From NCBI GenBank assembly GCA_002685455.1, contig NYXF01000018.1:8403-14303 (forward strand): a stretch of DNA of 5,901 nucleotides, written 5' to 3'. This document shows, one piece after another, positions 1 through 5,901 of the stretch (positions are counted from its first letter, which is position 1; every line of letters starts with the position of its first letter). Below the pieces are notes generated by a model. It did not search any database and was not told the DNA's origin. It saw only the letters and a program-made list of their open reading frames with translations. The translations under genes and the position numbers were made by a program. This stretch comes from Porticoccus sp. (GTDB taxonomy: Bacteria > Pseudomonadota > Gammaproteobacteria > Pseudomonadales > Porticoccaceae).

Positions 1-18
1 ATAAAGTCGCCTAGCCAT
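1..18 (-). CDS. Possible start of a downstream gene, cut by the left edge
   Basis: Read on the minus strand, an ATG at 16-18 follows the TAG stop of the Asp-box gene (19-21) with no gap. It opens a frame reading M-A-R-R-L-Y before the window ends. A purine-rich GGGGAGG stretch lies about 10 bases upstream of this ATG and would serve as a Shine-Dalgarno sequence. However, it also encodes the Gly-rich C-terminus of the preceding protein and may be coincidental. If real, the gene is co-transcribed with the Asp-box gene. Six codons are far too few to assign any function, and the true start could lie elsewhere. Confidence 0.35.
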
Positions 19-3000
19 CTACTCACCACCTCCCCTCGTAATAAATGGCACAGACCCTTTAATTAACATATCATTAATTTCATTAATATTTGATAAGACC
101 TGGTCATACCCAGACCTAATCTTTTTCCAATCAGACTTAAGGTCATCGTACCTTGTTAGCTCTCCTGATGTTACAGGTGGAACATTTCCATCAACTTTAG
201 ATAGTAGGTCTAGGAACTGAGCGTCAAGTTGGTTCCTGAAATTGATAACATCCTGAAAAGTTTTTTGCTTAGGAGATATTAATTTTAACTCTGTCTTATC
301 TATCAGGTCAATTGTTTCTTTGGAGAGATTCATAATTTCAGAATGGCTCTCATCTGACAACCTAGATTTAAGATCACCTAGCTGAGTCCTAACACTCTGC
401 ATCTTCCTTAAGCTGTTATAAATATCGTCTATGTCACCGTGAATACCTTCCATCAGTTCAGCCTTTTTAGAGAAGTGTGACTTGTCAATATCATTCCTAG
501 GATCAGGTAGGATATGAAACTCAGAAACTTTCTCGTAATCACCATAAGACAATTTGACTGAGTATTTCCCAGGCACAACAGAGAAAGACTCTACGTACCC
601 GCTTGATCCTCTCGGAGCCATAACTCCCTCTGGTAATTCAAAACCTTCAACATCACCACCCCACTTCAAGGTATGAAACCCTTCTGCAAGTTTAATTCCT
701 TTTTCTGGAGACTTCTCTTCGCTACTGAATGTCCTCAGCACTTTCATCCCTTCTCCCATAAACTCTACCTTAAGCTCCGTTGAATCTTCCTCGTCATAAT
801 CTCTCAAGAAAAATTTCACCTCTGTCCCGTAGTACGGGTTCTTACCTAGAGGACCCTGCCTCCTCATAGCAGATCTAAGTACTTTGTAGCTGTCCTCTAC
901 ATCAAACATATGAATATTTTTAGATACCATCTCCTCAGAATATTCGTGGAGAGGGGTGAGGTCATCTAATATCCAGAATGATCTACCCTGCGTCGCAAGT
1001 ACAATATCATTTCCATGAACCACAAGGTCTGTTATTGGTACTATCGGCAAATTCCTCTGCCACTTGTGCCAATTCATGCCAGCATCTGGAGACATGTAAA
1101 TTCCCCTCTCAGTACCAGCATATAGTAACCCCTTTTTATTTGGATCCTCTCTGACAACTCTCACAAAACTATTTTCTTCAATTCCACTTCCTTGCGTTGT
1201 CCAAGACTTTCCGTAGTCTACTGATTTTAGGATGTAAGGTCTGAAGTCATCAAACTTATACCTATTAAATGCTATATAAACAGTGGATGGGTCATGTGGT
1301 GAGACCTCAATAGAATTTATCATTCCCTCAGCAAGATCAGGAGAGATATTATCCCACGATTTTCCTCCGTCAGTTGTGATGTGCACAAGTCCGTCGTCAG
1401 CACCAGCATATATTATATTTTTGTCGTGAGGAGACTCTGCCACGTAGTATATGGTGTGGTAAACCTCACCTCCTGCTCCCTCGTTAGTGATAGGTCCTCC
1501 TCCAAGACCCATATTCTCTTTTTTATTTCTTGTGAGATCAGGACTTATCTCCTCCCAGTTGATACCTCTGTCTGAGGATTTAAGTAAATTATTTGCCGCG
1601 TGGTATATCACGTTACTATCGTGCTGAGAGACTAGAATTGGAGCGTTCCAATTGAATCTGTACCTCTGCTCGTCGGAAGGCTCACCCAGTCCCATGGACG
1701 GATACGCCATAATATTTTTGCTGTTATCAAGTTCCAGGTTATACTCGCTGATGATACCTTGGTAACACCCAGCGTACATAAGAACAGGATTGTCTTTGTC
1801 GAAGGCCACGTATGCTGTCTCACATCCACCGACCCCAGCAATCCAGTCCTTCCAACTAATTCCGTTACTGAAAGAACTACTTTTTATTGCGACTGAAGAG
1901 TTATCCTGCTGGCCACCATAGACCCAGTAAGGGAATCTGTTGTCAACATTCACCCTATAAAATTGAGCTGTTGGTTGGTTCCTCTGCGTAGACCATGACT
2001 TGCCTCCGTTGAAAGAGATATTAGATCCTCCGTCGTTAGAGTTTATCATTATATCAGAATCTTTAGGATTTATCCAGAGGTAGTGGTTGTCTCCGTGAGG
2101 TACCCTTATATTGGCAAATGACTTTCCGCCATCAACTGACTTCATCATTGGTGCGTTAAGCACATAGACAATATTCTCATCTGAGGGGTCAGCGTAAATG
2201 TGCATGTAGTACCAAGACCTGGCCCTAAGGACCCTGTCGTCGTTGACAAGTCTCCAATTCTTTCCTCCGTTATCAGACCTGTAAAGTCCTCCCTCGTCTG
2301 ATTCTATGATTGCATAAACTAACTTAGGGTTAGCCCTGGAGACGGTGACACCAACCTTACCCATCATAGCTTTTGGAAGTCCTTCAGTCAGCTCATTCCA
2401 TGTCTTCCCTCCGTCAACAGTCTTCCAGATTCCACTACCTTCACCTCCACTTCTAACATACCATGGCAACCTCTGGTGATCCCAGAAAGCTGCGTATAGA
2501 ATACGTGGATTATTGTAATCCATCGCAAGGTCATTTGCTCCAGAGAAGCCGTCAACATACAAAATCTTTTCCCAGGTATCTCCCCCGTCAGAGGTCATAT
2601 ATATTCCCCTATCTTGTGTGTTTGCGTAAGGACTTCCCTGCGCAGAAACATAGATAATATCTGGATCCGTGGGGTGGATTCTTACCTGAGATATGTGCTT
2701 GGTATTCTCAAGCCCTATGTGTTCCCACGTCTGACCGGCATCATAGGACCTATACACTCCGTCACCTGAAGATGTCATGACACCTCTAACAGGAGACTCA
2801 CCCATACCCACAACGACTATGTTGTTGTCACTTTCTGAGACGGCTACTGCTCCCACAGATCCTGTCTCAAAGTAACCATCGGAGATATTAAACCACGTTG
2901 TTCCAGCATCCTCAGTCTTCCAGACTCCTCCCCCAGTTGTTCCCATGTAATATATCTGATCGTTTCCTGTTATACCAGTAGAAGCAGTTGACCTACCACC

Positions 3001-3144
3001 CCTAAATGGTCCAATATTTCTCCACTCGCCTACCTCGAGGAGTAGGGAGTCTATTGTTTGTTTTTTATTCTTTTTTCTGTTCTCTACTGGAGTCATCGCA
3101 ACTATTGAGAGCATAAAAGAGAGAATAATTAAAGTGTATTTCAT
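19..3144 (-). CDS. Exported BNR/Asp-box beta-propeller protein (sortilin/VPS10-like, 'glycosyl hydrolase' family)
   Basis: This 1041-residue protein belongs to the large Asp-box family of Bacteroidota and relatives, often auto-annotated as glycosyl hydrolase or VPS10 domain protein. Biochemical function is not established for the family; a secreted binding or scaffolding role is inferred. Residues 1-17 form a hydrophobic signal peptide followed by a Lys-rich stretch. There is no lipobox cysteine. Eleven Asp boxes (S/T-x-D-x-G-x-T-W or close variants) begin near residues 77, 133, 184, 242, 290, 336, 377, 523, 590, 641 and 685, consistent with one or two propellers. Family hallmarks include WRNIGPFRGGR (41-51), QPTAQFYRV (390-398), YGGQQDNSS (409-417), RFNWNAPI (496-503), ISPDLTRN (533-540) and FWILDDLTPLHEY (723-735). 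An Ig/FlgD-like segment follows at about 795-880, ending in LPDPRND, then a helical, probably coiled-coil tail (about 885-1030). Length and layout match intact family members. The start is supported by the signal peptide and by the promoter element just upstream. I see no type IX secretion C-terminal domain. Historic sialidase labels should not be trusted, because Asp boxes are structural, not catalytic. Confidence 0.93.
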   Translation of the reverse strand: MKYTLIILSFMLSIVAMTPVENRKKNKKQTIDSLLLEVGEWRNIGPFRGGRSTASTGITGNDQIYYMGTTGGGVWKTEDAGTTWFNISDGYFETGSVGAVAVSESDNNIVVVGMGESPVRGVMTSSGDGVYRSYDAGQTWEHIGLENTKHISQVRIHPTDPDIIYVSAQGSPYANTQDRGIYMTSDGGDTWEKILYVDGFSGANDLAMDYNNPRILYAAFWDHQRLPWYVRSGGEGSGIWKTVDGGKTWNELTEGLPKAMMGKVGVTVSRANPKLVYAIIESDEGGLYRSDNGGKNWRLVNDDRVLRARSWYYMHIYADPSDENIVYVLNAPMMKSVDGGKSFANIRVPHGDNHYLWINPKDSDIMINSNDGGSNISFNGGKSWSTQRNQPTAQFYRVNVDNRFPYWVYGGQQDNSSVAIKSSSFSNGISWKDWIAGVGGCETAYVAFDKDNPVLMYAGCYQGIISEYNLELDNSKNIMAYPSMGLGEPSDEQRYRFNWNAPILVSQHDSNVIYHAANNLLKSSDRGINWEEISPDLTRNKKENMGLGGGPITNEGAGGEVYHTIYYVAESPHDKNIIYAGADDGLVHITTDGGKSWDNISPDLAEGMINSIEVSPHDPSTVYIAFNRYKFDDFRPYILKSVDYGKSWTTQGSGIEENSFVRVVREDPNKKGLLYAGTERGIYMSPDAGMNWHKWQRNLPIVPITDLVVHGNDIVLATQGRSFWILDDLTPLHEYSEEMVSKNIHMFDVEDSYKVLRSAMRRQGPLGKNPYYGTEVKFFLRDYDEEDSTELKVEFMGEGMKVLRTFSSEEKSPEKGIKLAEGFHTLKWGGDVEGFELPEGVMAPRGSSGYVESFSVVPGKYSVKLSYGDYEKVSEFHILPDPRNDIDKSHFSKKAELMEGIHGDIDDIYNSLRKMQSVRTQLGDLKSRLSDESHSEIMNLSKETIDLIDKTELKLISPKQKTFQDVINFRNQLDAQFLDLLSKVDGNVPPVTSGELTRYDDLKSDWKKIRSGYDQVLSNINEINDMLIKGSVPFITRGGGE
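1069..2916 (-). repeat. Array of Asp-box (BNR) coding repeats
   Basis: Within the propeller gene, eleven copies of the degenerate Asp-box motif occur. On the plus strand they show up as recurring CCTCCGTC-like words, for example near 1366, 2268, 2408 and 2581. Spacing is irregular, about 40-65 residues in most places, with a long box-free gap between residues about 385 and 522. Flanking sequence is diverged between copies. They are therefore old protein-level repeats rather than recent DNA duplications. Confidence 0.85.
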
Positions 3145-3184
3145 AATTTTATAGTATTGTTAGTCAAATTTAATATGAAATTTA
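3145..3184. promoter_or_regulatory. Divergent 40-bp intergenic promoter region
   Basis: This very AT-rich stretch separates two divergently transcribed genes and must supply 5' signals for both unless promoters lie inside the coding regions. A perfect minus-strand Bacteroidota -7 box is annotated separately. For the plus strand the best candidate is TAGTATTG at 3152-3159, one mismatch from TAnnTTTG, about 25 bases before the ATG at 3185; it has no convincing -33 TTG. Neither start codon has a Shine-Dalgarno sequence. The upstream sequence is A/T-rich, as is usual in Bacteroidota. Confidence 0.5.
3165..3172 (-). promoter_or_regulatory. Candidate Bacteroidota -7 promoter box (TAnnTTTG) for the Asp-box gene
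   Basis: On the minus strand this reads TAAATTTG, an exact match to the TAnnTTTG element recognised by the primary sigma factor of Bacteroidota. It lies 20 bases before the ATG of the propeller gene, implying a very short untranslated leader of roughly 12-15 bases. No TTG is seen at the expected -33 spacing; the nearest upstream TTG is 28 bases away. The region is AT-rich enough that chance occurrence is possible. Confidence 0.45.
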
Positions 3185-4540
3185 ATGTTTAATAAATTTA
3201 CAATTACAATACTTTCAGTATTTTCCTTGTTAATTATTGTATTCAAACCCCTAGACAGGACACCCCTTGAGGGCAGCAGGTACTACTATAACTCATTAGA
3301 AAACATAGATAACATTAGGGGTGAGATTGTTGATAATTATGATGGTGACACAATAAAAGTCGGCTGGTCAAGAGAATCCTTAGTTCCCAATACTCCTATT
3401 CCTTTGGCGGGCTATGGGGCACGTAAAGGTGTTGATTTCGAGGGGGTAAATGACTCAGTATTTGTTAAAGCAGTTGTCTTTGATAATAATTTGACAAGGG
3501 CAGCATATGTCTCAATGGACCTACTTATTGTGCCTCCTAACCTAGACCATAAAAAAATTTTAGATGGACTATCATTCGATATCGATAACCTATACCTCAC
3601 AGCCAGTCATACCCACTCAAGTATCGGCGGTTACCTTGAGGGCCTTGCAGGAAGAGTCTTTGGAGGGAAATACGATGAGAAAGTTTTAGACTTTATAACA
3701 GATAAGACTGTAGATGCCCTGGAAGAGGCATACTACCAGAGAGAAAAAGCAAAAATAGGTTACGGTAGGATATATGCATCTAACTACATAACCAACAGGT
3801 TAGTTGGAGATAGCATTGGAACTTACGACCCCTTCATCCGTCTAATAAAGATTAATACTGAAGGAGGCAGGAGCGCAGTGATCTTCTCTTACTCTGCTCA
3901 CGCTACATGTTACGGACATAAGCAGAGAGACCTGAGCGCAGACTACCCTGGAAAACTTACTTCCATGCTAGAGGAGACCAGTGAGATCGACTTCGCAGTT
4001 TACGGCGCCGGAGCAGTTGGGAGTATGAGTCCAAGGACAAGGTCCAAAGAAGGTGAAAGAAGAGTCCAAGAGATAAGCTCAGGGCTATACGAGAAAATAT
4101 ACGATGGGTTCCGTTATATGGGGGCGAAGTACGAGACAAAACTGGTAAGTAAAAAAATAGAGATAGAGCTCAGGGAGGAATCCTTCAGGGTCTCTAAAAA
4201 TATTATATTTAGACCATGGGTATTTAAATTTCTTGTGGGAGAGACGCCCAAGTACCTTTCCTTCATGCGCATAGGAGATAACCTACTCGTGAGCACCCCT
4301 TGTGACTTCTCTGGAGAACTAATTGTCCCTATAGAAAAGACAATTTCAAATAATCAGTTAAATTTGATGGTAAATAGTTTCAATGGTGGGTATATCGGTT
4401 ACGTCACTGAAGACAAGTGGTACGATAAAGAAGATATAAACCAGTACGAAACTTATACCATGAACTGGCACGGGCCATATAACGGTATGTTTTTTACAAG
4501 ATTAATAAATAAAATTATTGAGATAAATGAAATTTTTTAA
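3185..4540 (+). CDS. Neutral/alkaline ceramidase-like N-acyl amide hydrolase, short form
   Basis: This 451-residue protein resembles the N-terminal catalytic domain of neutral, non-lysosomal ceramidases, zinc enzymes that split the N-acyl amide bond of ceramide. Residues 4-20 are a hydrophobic signal or anchor segment, so the enzyme is exported or membrane-tethered. The catalytic domain starts at about residue 57, with the family-like GYGAR at 76-80. Likely metal ligands are His142/His144 in SHTHSS and His239 in YSAHATCYG; SADYPG (251-256) is also conserved. Ser282 in GAVGSMSPR aligns with the catalytic serine of the GDVSPN motif, with the Asp replaced by Ser280. Where classical enzymes have Pro-Gly-Glu with a zinc-binding Glu, this protein has PCDF with Asp374, followed by SGEL. 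GGYIGYVT (401-408) probably supplies the Tyr ligand. Classical bacterial enzymes are near 650 residues with a C-terminal beta-sandwich; here only about 40 residues follow the Tyr motif, so that domain is absent. The ATG at 3185 has no Shine-Dalgarno but directly gives the signal sequence. The 3' end overlaps the GH3 gene by 14 bp. The fold call is firm; ceramide as substrate is not. Confidence 0.85.
   Translation: MFNKFTITILSVFSLLIIVFKPLDRTPLEGSRYYYNSLENIDNIRGEIVDNYDGDTIKVGWSRESLVPNTPIPLAGYGARKGVDFEGVNDSVFVKAVVFDNNLTRAAYVSMDLLIVPPNLDHKKILDGLSFDIDNLYLTASHTHSSIGGYLEGLAGRVFGGKYDEKVLDFITDKTVDALEEAYYQREKAKIGYGRIYASNYITNRLVGDSIGTYDPFIRLIKINTEGGRSAVIFSYSAHATCYGHKQRDLSADYPGKLTSMLEETSEIDFAVYGAGAVGSMSPRTRSKEGERRVQEISSGLYEKIYDGFRYMGAKYETKLVSKKIEIELREESFRVSKNIIFRPWVFKFLVGETPKYLSFMRIGDNLLVSTPCDFSGELIVPIEKTISNNQLNLMVNSFNGGYIGYVTEDKWYDKEDINQYETYTMNWHGPYNGMFFTRLINKIIEINEIF
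4527..4540 (+). promoter_or_regulatory. 14-bp coding overlap, probable translational coupling
   Basis: The ATG of the GH3 gene sits 14 bases inside the end of the ceramidase-like gene, in a different frame; the upstream TAA is at 4538-4540. No Shine-Dalgarno precedes this ATG. Ribosomes finishing the first gene are therefore a natural source of initiation on the second. This arrangement supports a single transcript and fairly balanced production of the two enzymes. Confidence 0.7.
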
Positions 4541-5639
4541 AGTTATAGTTATAAGTATAATATTCATTTCCACTTCCTACGGAAAAAATAACGAGAACTT
4601 TTCTCAGTATGACTCCTTACGAATTAAGATATCTCAGATGCTGATTTTTGGTATCCAAGACGCACAAAAAGTTCTTGAAGAAGACTCCTTGCTAGAGGCC
4701 TACGCAGATATGCACTTAGGTGGTGTCATACTATTCGAAAAAAATATTGCTAAGAAGAGATCAAAGAATCAACTCAAAGCCTTAGTAGATGAGATTCAGA
4801 GTATTTCTAAGATACCTTCTTTTATAGCTATAGATGAGGAGGGCGGAAATGTGAGTAGGCTAAAACCAAAGTACGGCTTCCACGAGACAAAGACAGCAAA
4901 ACACCTAGGGAACAGAAATAATCTAGACTCAACATACTACTTTGCAAAACTAACTAGTGACCTCCTTAAAGAGCTAGGTATCAACGTCAACTTGGCACCC
5001 ACTGTAGACTTAGAGATAAATGAAGATAACTTTATAAGCAGGGCAGGAAGAAGCTTCGGAAGAGATAGCGAAAGAGTGTTTTTCCACTCAAGAAGTTTCA
5101 TCAGGGCGCACGACGAAAATGATATTATTACAGTTCTTAAACATTTCCCTGGGCACGGTAGCTCATCGACAGATACACATAAAGAGTTTACTGACATATC
5201 TGATACTTGGCTGGTTGAGGAGCTATACCCATACCATAAACTTATCATCGAGGACAAGGTTTCTGGGATAATGACTAGTCATGTAGTAAATAAAAAAATT
5301 GATGATAAAATGCTTCCAGCAACCTTATCTGATAAAATGATTCAGAAGCTCTTGAGAGAATTTTTGGACTATGAGGGAGTGGTATTCTCTGACGACATGC
5401 AGATGGGAGCAATAACAAAATATTACGGACTGGAAGAGGCAGTTACTCTATCTATAAATGCTGGTGTGGACGTGTTGCTATTCTCAAATAATCAACTTTA
5501 CAAGGATCAGGTAAGTCCAGAAAAGGTAATTTCTATAATTGAGGAAGGTGTGAGAGATGGTGAAATATCTTTATTAAGAATAAATGAATCATACAGAAGA
5601 ATTCAAGATCTGAAGAAGAAGAAAGGAATAATTAAATAG
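4527..5639 (+). CDS. Exported GH3 beta-N-acetylhexosaminidase, NagZ-type
   Basis: This 370-residue protein is a family 3 glycoside hydrolase of the NagZ type, which removes terminal beta-linked N-acetylglucosamine, classically from muropeptides. Residues 1-19 form a signal peptide with a plausible cleavage site after SYG. This points to the periplasm or exterior, unlike the cytoplasmic NagZ of enteric bacteria. The TIM barrel covers about 30-360. Visible motifs are AIDEEGG (101-107), LAPTVDLE (156-163), RSFGRD (175-180) and the NagZ signature KHFPGHG (205-211) followed by DTH. Asp216-His218 is the expected Asp-His acid/base dyad of this subgroup. Asp289 in SDDMQMGAI is the expected nucleophile. 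All key residues are present, so the enzyme looks active. It lacks the extra C-terminal domain of Bacillus NagZ and the beta-lactamase-like domain often fused to GH3 in Bacteroidota. The ATG lies inside the end of the ceramidase-like gene, has no Shine-Dalgarno, and is chosen because it yields the signal peptide directly. Translational coupling is likely. I avoid the symbol nagZ because substrate and location may differ. Confidence 0.93.
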   Translation: MKFFKVIVISIIFISTSYGKNNENFSQYDSLRIKISQMLIFGIQDAQKVLEEDSLLEAYADMHLGGVILFEKNIAKKRSKNQLKALVDEIQSISKIPSFIAIDEEGGNVSRLKPKYGFHETKTAKHLGNRNNLDSTYYFAKLTSDLLKELGINVNLAPTVDLEINEDNFISRAGRSFGRDSERVFFHSRSFIRAHDENDIITVLKHFPGHGSSSTDTHKEFTDISDTWLVEELYPYHKLIIEDKVSGIMTSHVVNKKIDDKMLPATLSDKMIQKLLREFLDYEGVVFSDDMQMGAITKYYGLEEAVTLSINAGVDVLLFSNNQLYKDQVSPEKVISIIEEGVRDGEISLLRINESYRRIQDLKKKKGIIK

Positions 5640-5901
5640 GATTATAAACCCTTACAGCTTCTGCCATTACTTCTTCCCTGTCTAGTGACATAACCTTTAA
5701 TTTTTTATCAAGATACATCTGCACAAGTAGTATGTTCTGTAAAGTTTTATACATGTTATGATCTTGATCTAAGAAATGCCGCACAAAATATTCATGCTTA
5801 TCCGATTCCGGGTGTCCTCCTGTTTTAATGTTTCCGTTTTTATTCCAAACCTCATATCTATTCGCACCACTCCACATTATATAGATGTGTTTAGGATCAT
5901 C
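5632..5901 (-). CDS. Unrecognised protein, C-terminal part only (5' end beyond the right edge)
   Basis: An open minus-strand frame runs without a stop from the right edge to TAA at 5632-5634, giving 89 residues. The ATG at 5875-5877 is unlikely to be the true start, because the frame continues upstream through D-D-P-K-H-I-Y-I into the window edge. Reading I-Y-I-M-W-S-G-A-N-R-Y-E, this looks like a core beta strand followed by a loop. From memory, WSGxxRxE followed by a helical T-L-Q-N-I-L-L-V-Q segment recalls uncharacterised proteins of marine phages and bacteria, some with SGNH-hydrolase-like features. This is weak and unchecked. No signal peptide or membrane segment is visible in this part. 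Its last eight bases overlap the end of the convergent GH3 gene, leaving no room for an intergenic terminator. No function is assigned. Confidence 0.6.
   Translation of the reverse strand, partial: DDPKHIYIMWSGANRYEVWNKNGNIKTGGHPESDKHEYFVRHFLDQDHNMYKTLQNILLVQMYLDKKLKVMSLDREEVMAEAVRVYNPI

Noticed and set aside
1381..2657. Short open frames (about 64-69 codons) on either strand inside the propeller gene, at 1381-1575, 1632-1841 and 2463-2657
   Set aside because: All overlap conserved Asp-box coding sequence in other frames and have no promoter, start signal or domain of their own.
19..3144. Annotation of the Asp-box protein as a sialidase or active glycoside hydrolase
   Set aside because: Asp boxes are structural repeats. 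I see no sialidase Arg triad context or FRIP motif, and the sequence matches the functionally undefined propeller family instead.
3175..3192. Five-codon upstream frame (M-K-F-N-V) overlapping the start of the ceramidase-like gene, or an alternative start for it
   Set aside because: It is out of frame with the gene and stops at once. There is no leader-peptide pattern, hairpin or codon run to suggest attenuation, and the ATG at 3185 already gives a good signal sequence.
3412..4296. Short minus-strand open frames opposite the ceramidase-like gene (3412-3600, 3957-4139, 4114-4296)
   Set aside because: They are antisense to conserved motifs of the ceramidase-like protein and look like shadows, with low-complexity Ser/Leu/Arg composition.
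4937..5257. Open minus-strand frame of 106 codons inside the GH3 gene
   Set aside because: It lies fully antisense to a well-supported catalytic domain, is Ser/Leu-rich as expected from antisense reading, and shows no recognisable motif.
5600..5680. Rho-independent terminator between the GH3 gene and the convergent fragment
   Set aside because: The two genes overlap by 8 bp, and I find no GC-rich inverted repeat followed by a T run on either strand there.

Overview
This 5.9 kb window holds three complete genes, one gene cut by the right edge and a possible gene start at the left edge. The base composition is moderately AT-rich, and the coding density is very high, with overlaps or gaps of at most 40 bp. 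Arginine is written almost only with AGA/AGG: in the gene at 4527-5639 I read 14 of 15 Arg codons as AGA or AGG. The large Asp-box protein is of a type common in Bacteroidota and related FCB bacteria. The two main start codons lack a Shine-Dalgarno sequence, and the one clear promoter element matches the Bacteroidota TAnnTTTG -7 box. Together these suggest a streamlined, probably marine Bacteroidota or FCB-group bacterium. That placement is inference; no marker gene is present.

Layout. The minus-strand gene at 19-3144 encodes an exported 1041-residue beta-propeller protein with BNR/Asp-box repeats (sortilin/VPS10-like). A 40-bp intergenic region separates it from a divergent plus-strand pair. 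The first gene of the pair (3185-4540) encodes an exported or membrane-anchored neutral ceramidase-like N-acyl amide hydrolase. The second (4527-5639) overlaps it by 14 bp and encodes an exported NagZ-type GH3 beta-N-acetylhexosaminidase. The pair ends by overlapping, tail to tail, the 3' end of an unrecognised minus-strand gene that runs off the right edge (5632-5901). At the left edge a start codon directly follows the stop codon of the Asp-box gene and may open a further minus-strand gene.

How the genes could work together. The ceramidase-like and GH3 genes overlap and are probably translated in a coupled way. Both products carry N-terminal export signals, so they could act in sequence outside the cytoplasm: the GH3 enzyme removing a terminal N-acetylhexosamine and the ceramidase-like enzyme cutting an N-acyl amide bond. 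Glycosphingolipid breakdown or turnover of amino-sugar-containing cell-wall material are both possible, and the sequence does not decide between them. I see no rRNA, tRNA, CRISPR array, insertion sequence or obvious horizontal-transfer signature. The window looks like ordinary chromosome, with modest points of interest in the hydrolase pair and the edge fragment.
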